The notes under the pieces were generated by a model, which searched no databases, had not been told where the DNA came from, and saw nothing but the letters and a program-made list of their open reading frames with translations. Source: Sheuella sp. (lineage in GTDB: Bacteria; Pseudomonadota; Gammaproteobacteria; Burkholderiales; Burkholderiaceae_B). From it: DNA of 64,000 nucleotides. Positions 39,256 through 47,906 of this stretch are shown here, piece after piece. The stretch is from the NCBI GenBank assembly GCA_030650995.1, contig JAUSCY010000072.1, positions 29,570 through 93,569 on the forward strand, given 5' to 3'. Position 1 is the stretch's first letter, and each line of letters opens with the position of its first letter. The position numbers and the translations under genes were made by a program.

Positions 39256-40142
39256 TTAATTAACCCAGCCGAACGGGCCGCTTGTTCGATACCGTCGTAA
39301 TTCGATGCTTTTGTTGGAATGAATTTCGATGCGCGCTGCAAATCCATCAACTCTTTCTGACCCGCGTCCGACGCGTCAAGCTTTAGAAATGCGGCAGCAA
39401 TTTTTTTAATCAGCTCAGGATCGAGATTGCCACGGACTGTCCAGTTGTAATCAAAGTAGGGAGGCGTGGTCTCAAGCACTCTTACTTTTTTTGCATTTTC
39501 ATTGCCTGTCTCAATTAGCTTATCCCAGACTGATGCGTTTAGTACGCCAGCCTGTGCCTTGCCACCGGCAACAAACGCGACCGTTGCGTCGTGCGCACCA
39601 GAAAAGGCGATATTTTTAAAGTCTTTGTCTGGATTGATTCCGGCTTGAATCAAAAAATAACGTGGCATCAAATGACCCGAAGTCGATGAAGGTGAGCCAA
39701 AAACAAAATTCTTACCCTTCAAATCGGCCAGAGTTTTAATGGGGCTATCTATCGGTACGATAAACCGGCTTGTAAATACCTCATCTTCCTTACGCTGAAC
39801 AATTGGGATAGCTGTTCCATTTGTGCGGATTTTGGCCTGTACAAACGTAAAGCCCCCCAACCAAGCCATATCGATCTTGTCTGTTGCAAGCGACTCAACG
39901 ACCGCGGCATAGTCTGTGACGGGAATAAACTGCACACGCATCCCTGTCTCTTTGGCGAGGTAGTCACCGAGAGGTTTAAATTTACGCTGCAACTCAGTTG
40001 GAGACTCATCAGGAATCGCCGAAACTCTCAACACGGGTTGCGCCTGCGTGGCCACAACAGGCACGCCTGCAAACAAAAAGGCAGACATCGCGAAAAGACA
40101 ACGTGAGAGATATCTATTCAGTACTTTGGATGAGGTGAACAT
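39252..40142 (-). CDS. PhnD-like ABC substrate-binding protein, resembling the 'putative selenate ABC transporter' SBP family
   Basis: LRVSAIPDESPTELQRKFKPLGDYLAKETGMRVQFIPVTDYAAVVESLATDKIDMAWLGGFTFVQA; next to selD. Confidence 0.85.
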   Translation of the reverse strand: MFTSSKVLNRYLSRCLFAMSAFLFAGVPVVATQAQPVLRVSAIPDESPTELQRKFKPLGDYLAKETGMRVQFIPVTDYAAVVESLATDKIDMAWLGGFTFVQAKIRTNGTAIPIVQRKEDEVFTSRFIVPIDSPIKTLADLKGKNFVFGSPSSTSGHLMPRYFLIQAGINPDKDFKNIAFSGAHDATVAFVAGGKAQAGVLNASVWDKLIETGNENAKKVRVLETTPPYFDYNWTVRGNLDPELIKKIAAAFLKLDASDAGQKELMDLQRASKFIPTKASNYDGIEQAARSAGLIK

Positions 40143-40192
40143 AGTTGATCTCTATCAAATGGGTATCAAAGTTAAAAGAAAATTAAAGTGAG

Positions 40193-41248
40193 TTATGCGC
40201 GAACAACTACGCCACTGCCCTGCACAACCTGACCAATCTTGCGGGCATCTTCAAAACCATGCTGTTTGAATAATGCGAGGACAGCCTGCTCGCTCGCCGG
40301 ATCGCAGGCGAGTAATAATCCACCACTCGTCTGCGGGTCAGTCAGAAGATTTTTTTGCCAGTCTTCAATACTTGCGTCCAGCTGAACTTCCGCACCAAAT
40401 CCAGCCCAGTTTCGCGCTGAAGCACCGGTCACAATATTCTGTTTTGCAAAATCAACGGCCTGTTCAATGACCGGAATGTCTTTCCAGTTCAACTGCCCCT
40501 GCACCTTGGCACCACGGCACATTTCAAGCAGATGACCAGTCAGTCCAAAGCCTGTTACATCTGTCAAAGCATGCACGCCAGGCATATCAGCCAGTGCCAC
40601 ACCAGGTGTATTGAGCTTGGTTGTATAGCGAATCATCGCCGCATAACCGGCATCATCGAGTTTTTCCTGCTTGAGTGCCGCACTCAATACACCGACTCCA
40701 AGAGGTTTGCCCAAAATCAGGCTGTCACCGACACGTGCACCGCTGTTTCGTTTGAGCTTATCAGGATGAACGATCCCCAACACAACGAGTCCATAGATCG
40801 GTTCAACCGTATCGATCGAGTGACCCCCGGCAATTGGTATTCCTGCTTCAGCGCAAACAGCCTCACCGCCAGCGGTAATTTTTTGAATCACTTCAACAGG
40901 TAATACATTGATCGGCATACCAAGCAGGGCCAACGCAAAAATCGGCTGTCCACCCATCGCATAAATATCAGAAATAGCATTGGTAGCAGCGATACGCCCA
41001 AAATCGTAGGGATTATCAACAATCGGTGTAAAAAAATCGGTCGTGGCGATGATTGCCTGATTGGGATTCAACAGATAAACAGCAGCGTCCTCATTATTTT
41101 CACTGCCTGCCAACAATGCAGCAGGCAGATTTCTGATTGGTGATGCTTTCAGAATATCGCTTAGTACACCAGGTGCAATCTTGCAGCCACACCCGCCGCC
41201 ATGGGCCAGTGAAGTCAGTCGAATTTCCGGTTTGTTCATGTTTGTCAT
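40193..41248 (-). CDS. selD: Selenide, water dikinase SelD (SenC role by context)
   Basis: LTSLAHGGGCGCKIAPGVLSDIL catalytic Cys/Lys motif (Cys, not Sec), DAAVY, TDFFTPIVDNPYDFGRIAATNAISDIYAMGG. Confidence 0.95.
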   Translation of the reverse strand: MTNMNKPEIRLTSLAHGGGCGCKIAPGVLSDILKASPIRNLPAALLAGSENNEDAAVYLLNPNQAIIATTDFFTPIVDNPYDFGRIAATNAISDIYAMGGQPIFALALLGMPINVLPVEVIQKITAGGEAVCAEAGIPIAGGHSIDTVEPIYGLVVLGIVHPDKLKRNSGARVGDSLILGKPLGVGVLSAALKQEKLDDAGYAAMIRYTTKLNTPGVALADMPGVHALTDVTGFGLTGHLLEMCRGAKVQGQLNWKDIPVIEQAVDFAKQNIVTGASARNWAGFGAEVQLDASIEDWQKNLLTDPQTSGGLLLACDPASEQAVLALFKQHGFEDARKIGQVVQGSGVVVRA

Positions 41249-41276
41249 CCTTTAAATAGTGAAAGACTTGCTTGCT

Positions 41277-42431
41277 TCACATGGCGCAGGTTCTAAACCC
41301 ACAAAAAATATCAGATCGGTGTTTTTGATAAAAATTTCTATAACCCGGGCGTTTCATTCTGTCTGGCGTGATCCAGCTTGCACCACGCAGCACCTGGTGA
41401 TGCCCATCCATCCAGGGTTCTGAATAATCATGGTAAGGATCAGAGGAAAATCCTACGAAAGGACTAAACACTGACGAGGTCCACTCCCAGGTAAAAGAAT
41501 GGGCAACCTGACCTGAATGAAAAGCGGAGCTCTCGCCTAAGCATTGCCACTCTGCCTCGGTGGGCAATCTTCTGCCCTTCCACGCACAATACGCTTGAGC
41601 AAGATCATAGCTGAGATGAACCGCTATCGCTTGAGGAGAAAGCTTGCGCCATTGAGTGAAGCGACGCTCAAACCACTCACCCGATCTGAACTCCCAGTAT
41701 TCAGGTTTTAGGTCAGCACCTGCCTGGCTAAGAAAATCAATGATTTCCTGATTTGTCACGAGCGATGGTGAAATCGCAAAGGGTTCAAGTGCAACGGTGT
41801 GCGACCACTTTTCATTATCAAAGAAAAATCCTTGACCTGGCTGAGCCCCCATTTGAAAGGATCGTGCATCAAACTCGATATCACCTCGGCTGGATAACAA
41901 GGTATTTAAGGTTTCGATTTCAAGTTTCTTTTCTTCAAATCGCTTTTGAAGATGTTCAGGTAATGGATACCCAAGACTTTGTCGCGTGTAAGCGAATGCC
42001 TCGTTGTGCATGTCCTGATGAAAAATCGCAAGCTGAACAAAATAAGCGGTTTGCAGATCAATAGAATTCACAAGCAGTGATTGTGTTTGATTGAATATGC
42101 CGACCAGATAACTCCTGGTCTGCGTGACATTGGGTAATTCAAGTTGCCATCTGGTGTCATGGGCGATATTCGATGAGTTATAAAAATGATCTGAACCCTT
42201 GAGGAAAGAGGGGTTATCGCTGAGCCCCTTTCTATGAATCCATAACTCGCTGAACCAGGCTACGTGGCCAAACTCCCAGAGAGGAAGATTGACCTTTTCA
42301 CTTTGACGGATATCTAGCATCTCACTGGATAAATCATCAAGCAACGACAAGGTCAACTCTTGAGACTCAGATAACCAACACGCCATTTGGTGCGCGCTCG
42401 GTGGCGGTGCGTAATCATTAAAGTCAGTCAT
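41277..42431 (-). CDS. senA: Selenoneine synthase SenA (EgtB-like: DinB + FGE-sulfatase domains)
   Basis: N-terminal PLWEFGHVAWFSELWI and HQDMHNEAFAYTRQ metal-ligand motifs; C-terminal FGE-sulfatase RRLPTEAEWQC...WEWTSSVFSPFVGF...LRGASWITPDR...YRNFY...FCGFR; adjacent to selD. Confidence 0.87.
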   Translation of the reverse strand: MTDFNDYAPPPSAHQMACWLSESQELTLSLLDDLSSEMLDIRQSEKVNLPLWEFGHVAWFSELWIHRKGLSDNPSFLKGSDHFYNSSNIAHDTRWQLELPNVTQTRSYLVGIFNQTQSLLVNSIDLQTAYFVQLAIFHQDMHNEAFAYTRQSLGYPLPEHLQKRFEEKKLEIETLNTLLSSRGDIEFDARSFQMGAQPGQGFFFDNEKWSHTVALEPFAISPSLVTNQEIIDFLSQAGADLKPEYWEFRSGEWFERRFTQWRKLSPQAIAVHLSYDLAQAYCAWKGRRLPTEAEWQCLGESSAFHSGQVAHSFTWEWTSSVFSPFVGFSSDPYHDYSEPWMDGHHQVLRGASWITPDRMKRPGYRNFYQKHRSDIFCGFRTCAM

Positions 42432-42438
42432 TCACTTT

Positions 42439-43986
42439 TCAACTTGATACGGCATGACGATCGGCTCGCAGTTTGAGCCCGCGAGGCACTAGCCAGACCT
42501 CGGAAAATTCAAACAAGGCATGGACTGCGAGCGCTAACCCCGCAGCAGGAATCGCACCAGCCAGCAACATCAGATGATCGTTGAGTGCAAGACCCTGAGC
42601 GATTCTTTCGCCAAATCCACCTGCACCGATGAACGCAGCAATGGTGGCCGTTCCAACATTGATCACTGCGGAAGTTTTAATGCCTGACAAGATACTGCGC
42701 ATCGATAGTGGCATCTCAATCGTAAACAAGCGGTAAAAACGACCTAATCCGAGCATTTTTGAGCACTCTTGAATATCGGCGGGTATATCACTGAGACCTG
42801 AATAGGTATTGCGGACAATTGGAAGCAATCCATACAACACTAAAGCACATATCGCAGGGACGGTACCAATTTTTCCTAGTAACGGAATAAACAAGGCGAA
42901 CAGCGCGAGTGAGGGGATCGTGTGAATCACACTCACTGTGCCGAGTACAAACTGCCGCACAGCCGGTAATTCAAAACTCAACACACCCAGCGGCACACCA
43001 AGCAGGATTGAAAAGATAAGAGAAACAAAAACCAGTCGCGTGTGCTCACCAAGCAAGCGCCAGAAATCATTAGCAAAAAGAGTATTCAGAAAATTACGGG
43101 AACTCTGGGGCGTGTTCTCCCCAGCTAAAAATGTGCGTGCAATCTGCAGGAAACCTATTTTGTCTTGCTCGGCCTGACTATTCATATCGATCATCACCGA
43201 TTCTGAAATCGTATCTTTCAGTTTTTCCAGAGACACCCATGTTTTTGGCAGGCGCACCGGCAAATCGGACCGGTGTAACAGCACGGCCTCATAAGCAGGA
43301 AAATAGTGGCGGTCATCCTCAAGAATCAGTAAAGGATAGCGTTTGAGCATCGCGTCTGTAGTGTAGGCATCGATCACATCAATTTGCTTTGCCTCCAGCG
43401 CACCATAAATCAGGCCATGATCAATGCCTCGTGGGGTTTGTTGAGGTAAGTCATAACGTGCTTTTAAGCCAGCCCATCCGTCCTGACGTCCAATGAACTC
43501 CTGGGTCAGGCCCATTCTCAACTGCGGATGTTTGGTTAAATCTGAAATTGAACGGATATTTAACTGCTCAGCAAGATCTCTGCGCATAGCTAGAGCATAG
43601 GTATTATTGAATCCTAGCGGCACGCCTGCAGAAAGACCGAGTGGCGCCAATAACTGATTCATTTCTCGCAGATCAAGGTCTTTCGGACTTTGAAGGATTT
43701 CGCGCGCAATCGTACCGGTGTACTCGGGATAAATATCGATTTCACCTGCTTTGAGTGCCGCGACTAATATCCCGGTATTACCCAGCCCAGAGCGCAATAT
43801 CACTTGCGCCTCATGTGCACCCTTCGCTGTCAGGGCAATCACTTCACCTAAAATATATGACTCAGTAAAACGTTTTGAGCCGATGGTCAGCGTCTTGTTC
43901 GTATCCGCCAGAACAGGCTGAATGATGACCAAAAACCCAACAATGAGACACACGCATAAAGCCGAACATTTCAACAGCCATTTCAT
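42439..43986 (-). CDS. Fused osmoprotectant-type ABC receptor-permease (N-terminal SBD, C-terminal TMD), EgtU-like candidate
   Basis: LTIGSKRFTESYILGEVIALTAKG...EIDIYPEYTGTIAREIL then permease LLGEHTRLVFVSLIFSILLGVPLGVL...TAVINVGTATIAAFIGAGGFGERIAQGL. Confidence 0.88.
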   Translation of the reverse strand: MKWLLKCSALCVCLIVGFLVIIQPVLADTNKTLTIGSKRFTESYILGEVIALTAKGAHEAQVILRSGLGNTGILVAALKAGEIDIYPEYTGTIAREILQSPKDLDLREMNQLLAPLGLSAGVPLGFNNTYALAMRRDLAEQLNIRSISDLTKHPQLRMGLTQEFIGRQDGWAGLKARYDLPQQTPRGIDHGLIYGALEAKQIDVIDAYTTDAMLKRYPLLILEDDRHYFPAYEAVLLHRSDLPVRLPKTWVSLEKLKDTISESVMIDMNSQAEQDKIGFLQIARTFLAGENTPQSSRNFLNTLFANDFWRLLGEHTRLVFVSLIFSILLGVPLGVLSFELPAVRQFVLGTVSVIHTIPSLALFALFIPLLGKIGTVPAICALVLYGLLPIVRNTYSGLSDIPADIQECSKMLGLGRFYRLFTIEMPLSMRSILSGIKTSAVINVGTATIAAFIGAGGFGERIAQGLALNDHLMLLAGAIPAAGLALAVHALFEFSEVWLVPRGLKLRADRHAVSS

Positions 43987-44735
43987 GATGCGGCACTCGT
44001 CTGCGGGAAAGTCTCCTGACGCCACGCAGAAATAAATCTGGTGACATAAGGCGTTGAAGGATTATTCATAAAATCGGCCATGACACCATCCTGAACAACC
44101 GATCCCTGATCCATCAATACGAGATGTTTCGCCAGCAACTGCGCCTCAGTCAAATCATGAGTGACCAGTAAAACGGTTTTTTGCAATTGTGCAAATAAAA
44201 CCCTGAGCTCTTGTTGCAGATCGTGTCGCACAATAGGATCCAGCGCCCCGAGCGGCTCATCGAGTAACAATATCTCAGGGTCAAGCATCAACGCGCGCAT
44301 CAGCCCGACGCGCTGGCGCTGCCCGCCCGAGAGCTCTTGCGGATAACGCGACATCATTTTCAGAGGGAGTGACACAAGCTTGCAGAGTGACTCAAGGCGA
44401 TCTTGTAAAAAATCACGATCCCGCTTGAGATAGCGTCCGACAATCAAGACATTTGCTTCTACAGACAGATGCGGAAATAAGCCGCCTTGCTGAACCATAA
44501 AGCCGAGTTTTTGGCGATATACCGGCAAATCCATCTGAAAAATATTCTGACCGTCAACTAAGATTGAGCCCTGGTCGGGGGCAATCAGTGCGCTCAACAG
44601 CCTTAAAACGGTTGACTTGCCTGAACCACTCGAGCCAATCAAAGCAGTAGTCGTGCCTTTTTCGAAGGATAAATTGACGTTTTTAAGTTCAAAATCATCA
44701 CTCAAACGTTTAGATACAGACAAAAAACTGATCAA
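43983..44735 (-). CDS. ABC ATPase (OpuCA/EgtV-like), partner of fused permease
   Basis: IGSSGSGKSTVLRLLSAL, LSGGQRQRVGLMRALMLDPEILLLDEPLGALDPI; 4-bp overlap with next gene. Confidence 0.93.
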   Translation of the reverse strand: MISFLSVSKRLSDDFELKNVNLSFEKGTTTALIGSSGSGKSTVLRLLSALIAPDQGSILVDGQNIFQMDLPVYRQKLGFMVQQGGLFPHLSVEANVLIVGRYLKRDRDFLQDRLESLCKLVSLPLKMMSRYPQELSGGQRQRVGLMRALMLDPEILLLDEPLGALDPIVRHDLQQELRVLFAQLQKTVLLVTHDLTEAQLLAKHLVLMDQGSVVQDGVMADFMNNPSTPYVTRFISAWRQETFPQTSAAS

Positions 44736-44822
44736 AATGACCTCAACATCAAAGACGACTATACAGTTTGAGCTGCCGTCACTTATATTAATTGGAAAAA
44801 CTTCTGCTCAGAGTAAAAGAAT

Positions 44823-46049
44823 ATGAATAGCACTACAGCTGCCAAAACGGCAGGTCCTGATATCTCGGCACAAAGTGCCGCAATCCCGATTCTGGTTTCT
44901 CTGAGTTTTTGTCATTTGCTCAATGATCTCATCCAGTCATTGATCCCTGCTCTATACCCCTTATTCAAACAGGAGTTTGACCTGGATTTTGCGCAAATTG
45001 GCATCATTACACTCGCTTTTCAAATGACAGCCTCGTTGCTTCAACCCACGGTGGGGTTTTATACCGATAAAAAACGACAGCCCTTTTCGCTTGCCTTTGG
45101 CATGTGCTCGACACTGATTGGACTGTTGCTTTTATCCGTCGCACACAATTATGTTGCGATTCTGATTGCAGCGTCACTGGTTGGTACAGGCTCTGCTATT
45201 TTTCACCCTGAGGCCTCACGCGTTGCACGCATGGCTTCGGGTGGCCGCTATGGAACGGCACAAGCTTTCTTTCAGGTGGGCGGCAACCTTGGTCAGGCAT
45301 TCGGACCATTGCTGGCAGCATTTATCGTATTGCCACGCGGCCAGGGTGCGATTGCCTGGGTTTCGCTGGCGGCCTTAGTCGGCATGTCGATCCTGACACG
45401 GATTGGTCTCTGGTACCGGGCCCGCACACGCCCAAGCCAAACGGCAACAGCCAAGTCACGCGTCAATACCCATGGACTATCCCAAGGGCGGGTTTTGTTC
45501 CTGATCAGTATTCTGATGCTTCTTCTTTTCTCAAAGAATGTTTACAGCTCAAGTCTCACATCATTTTTTACTTTCTATCTTATTGAGCGCTTTAATTTGC
45601 CGATTCAAGCAGCTCAAATCCAGCTGTTCATTTTCATGGCGTCTATCGCAGTAGGTACTCTAGTGGGTGGTGCGCTAACTGATCGCATTGGCCGGCGCCC
45701 CATGATCTGGATCTCGATTCTGGGCACCCTGCCTTTCACGCTGGCACTACCCTACGCAGATTTGTTCTGGACAGGCGTTCTAACTATTATTATTGGTTTA
45801 CTGATGGCCTCCGCGTTCCCTGCGATCCTGGTGTTTGCCCATGAGCTGATTCCTGGTCGCGTCGGACTCGTCTCCGGGATATTCTTTGGTCTGTCATTCG
45901 GATTAGGCGGCCTGGGTGCCGCCTTGATGGGCTACATCGCCGACTCACATGGTATTTCTTATATTTACATGCTGTGCTCTTATCTACCGGCCATCGGTCT
46001 GGTCGCCTGGTTCCTGCCGGACCTGACACCACGCAATGTTGAAATCTAG
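44823..46049 (+). CDS. MFS transporter, fosmidomycin-resistance (Fsr)-like
   Basis: SLSFCHLLNDLIQSLIPALYPLFKQEFDLDFAQIGIITLAFQMTASLLQPTVGFYTDKKRQPF. Confidence 0.88.
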   Translation: MNSTTAAKTAGPDISAQSAAIPILVSLSFCHLLNDLIQSLIPALYPLFKQEFDLDFAQIGIITLAFQMTASLLQPTVGFYTDKKRQPFSLAFGMCSTLIGLLLLSVAHNYVAILIAASLVGTGSAIFHPEASRVARMASGGRYGTAQAFFQVGGNLGQAFGPLLAAFIVLPRGQGAIAWVSLAALVGMSILTRIGLWYRARTRPSQTATAKSRVNTHGLSQGRVLFLISILMLLLFSKNVYSSSLTSFFTFYLIERFNLPIQAAQIQLFIFMASIAVGTLVGGALTDRIGRRPMIWISILGTLPFTLALPYADLFWTGVLTIIIGLLMASAFPAILVFAHELIPGRVGLVSGIFFGLSFGLGGLGAALMGYIADSHGISYIYMLCSYLPAIGLVAWFLPDLTPRNVEI

Positions 46050-46054
46050 CGAAA

Positions 46055-46585
46055 ATGCAAAATAAATATCACTATTCTGACTTACCGAATTTTTGGCATT
46101 TCATCACAGATCTTGTCAGAGCTGTGAGCGCTAACCACGAGCTCCCTTCGGGCTTAACGCTCTTGCTTATTTTGATGCTGACCGTTCATGGATTATTTGT
46201 ACTTTTTCTGACAGTCCTTTTTCACCGTGCGGTAGATAAATATCTGAAACCAAAAAGCTTATTTCTCTCAGGCGTCCTGTATTTTATTGCGATCAATCTG
46301 GTGTTCTTCAGCCACTTTGCAGATTTATTAGTCTGGACATACGCCACACTCTTCGTTGGCGCAGTCGAGGATCCGATCAACGCTTTTTATTTTGTTGGCG
46401 AGATGTATACAACGCTCGGGTTTGGCCAATTCAGTGTTGCGCCAGAGTGGCGAATACTACCTATTATCATTTCAATAGGCGGTATTTTTTCAGCGTCGAT
46501 CTCCGCTGCAGCCTTGTACTCTATGCTCAACGCATTGATCGGAAAATTCAAATATTCTCCTCTCGAAAGCGGAAAAGGATTTTAA
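46055..46585 (+). CDS. Two-TM ion-channel-like protein (TTLGFG filter-like motif)
   Basis: AFYFVGEMYTTLGFGQFSVAPEWRILPIIISIGGIFSASISAAALYSML resembles K+ channel pore loop. Confidence 0.72.
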   Translation: MQNKYHYSDLPNFWHFITDLVRAVSANHELPSGLTLLLILMLTVHGLFVLFLTVLFHRAVDKYLKPKSLFLSGVLYFIAINLVFFSHFADLLVWTYATLFVGAVEDPINAFYFVGEMYTTLGFGQFSVAPEWRILPIIISIGGIFSASISAAALYSMLNALIGKFKYSPLESGKGF

Positions 46586-47644
46586 TTAGCCAGGGTAAAG
46601 AGGTGCGTTAACTGCAGCATCTGTGTGCATCACACCTCCACGCACGCCTGGCTCGACAGAACCGTATCGCTGCGCGAACACTTCAGGCAATGCTCGCGCC
46701 TCTGACGAAGACAACCATAACCGGAGCAAATGACGCTTTTTAGCAGGATCGCTCCAGTCCTCGAACGCAGTACGATCATGCAGCAAGTTATGGTTATGCA
46801 CAAATTGCATATCGCCAGGCTCAAGTCTCATCAGGAAATTCAGTCGCTGATCATTGGCTAACTGATCAAAACAATCAAGCGCCTCCACATGCAGCGGCGT
46901 CAACCGCAGAGCATCTTCAAAGCGCTGGGCAGAATCAATATACTGACGCTGATAGATTGTCGACATCAGCCCCTCATACCAGTTAAATACTGGAATTTCA
47001 AAAAACGGTTTTTGACCTTCTGGAACTTCTCCCCGGCGATCGGTTGCAATCGGATCAAATAATGCGCAAGCTAACTCAGGATAGTCTCGACGCATTTCGT
47101 TATAAATAGTATTGGAGGACACCAAGGCGGAGTCGCCACCTGATTTAGCCTGCTGTAAACAAATCAGTCCGACAATATCGCTTGAGTCAGTATGGTAAGT
47201 CTGGCGTTCGTGAGTCTGATAAATTCGGACCTGTGGATCATCCGCACGCAACCCCATATCAATCACATGGCCGAGCAAATGACCTTTTGCATTTTGCGGA
47301 CGTGCATTGCCTAAATGTGCTCCCAGGCCGTAAAAGACCGCAGCACTCAACGCTCTCGACCACTCTTGGACGGGGACTGATCGGATCAGGGCAAAGCCGG
47401 CGCCATGAATCAGTCGGTCATGTATTGCGCGCAAACGATGACCCAGGGTGGGGAGAACAAAGTTGTCGCGGTTGATGCAACTGATATCGGAATTGATTGA
47501 GAGACAGCGTGTGGCGGCCGTTTCGAGCTCCCGGATCTCTGAATCGTTGAGTATGAACTGCCAGTCCGCACGTGCGTTGATTTCGGGGCCAAACCAGGCG
47601 GCTGGAGTGTCGATTTGGGGAGGAAGTTGATTGATACGCATCAT
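46586..47644 (-). CDS. TauD/TfdA-family Fe(II)/2-oxoglutarate dioxygenase
   Basis: YHTDSSDIVGLICLQQAKSGGDSALVSS (HxD) and distal MQFVHNHNLLHDRTAFEDW...KRHLLRLWLSS. Confidence 0.88.
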   Translation of the reverse strand: MMRINQLPPQIDTPAAWFGPEINARADWQFILNDSEIRELETAATRCLSINSDISCINRDNFVLPTLGHRLRAIHDRLIHGAGFALIRSVPVQEWSRALSAAVFYGLGAHLGNARPQNAKGHLLGHVIDMGLRADDPQVRIYQTHERQTYHTDSSDIVGLICLQQAKSGGDSALVSSNTIYNEMRRDYPELACALFDPIATDRRGEVPEGQKPFFEIPVFNWYEGLMSTIYQRQYIDSAQRFEDALRLTPLHVEALDCFDQLANDQRLNFLMRLEPGDMQFVHNHNLLHDRTAFEDWSDPAKKRHLLRLWLSSSEARALPEVFAQRYGSVEPGVRGGVMHTDAAVNAPLYPG

Positions 47645-47670
47645 GTGTGGACTGAAGATACCTTGGGTGA

Positions 47671-47710
47671 TTGAAACTCTGCGACTAATGTTGAAGCTCT
47701 GGGACTAACG
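47671..47710. repeat. 20-bp imperfect direct repeat upstream of the TauD-family gene
   Basis: TTGAAACTCTGCGACTAATG / TTGAAGCTCTGGGACTAACG, head-to-tail, 3 mismatches. Confidence 0.8.
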
Positions 47711-47906
47711 TAACGAATAAGAATACAGACAGCTTGCAACGTCATGTCGCTACAGCGTTGCATCGCTGCAGATTATATAGACAGCAGTTGCACCGGCAAC
47801 ACAACTGTCACACGCACAAGGCATAATGGAATCTGCAAATAATATTTAAAATACGTCTCATTCTTATTTTAAGTGTCTAACTTACAATTCTGCTGGTCTA
47901 AATCAA

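Noticed and set aside
41161-41248. Selenocysteine (UGA) at the SelD active site
   Set aside because: Codon is TGT/TGC (GGGCGCKI), so this SelD is a Cys form; no SECIS claim is made.
41277-42431. Assignment as ordinary ergothioneine EgtB
   Set aside because: Cannot be excluded by motif reading alone, but linkage with selD and senB makes SenA more likely.
44736-44822. Specific sigma-70 promoter for the divergent MFS gene
   Set aside because: Candidate TTGAGC and TATATT/TATTAA elements are spaced only 10-12 bp apart; not convincing.
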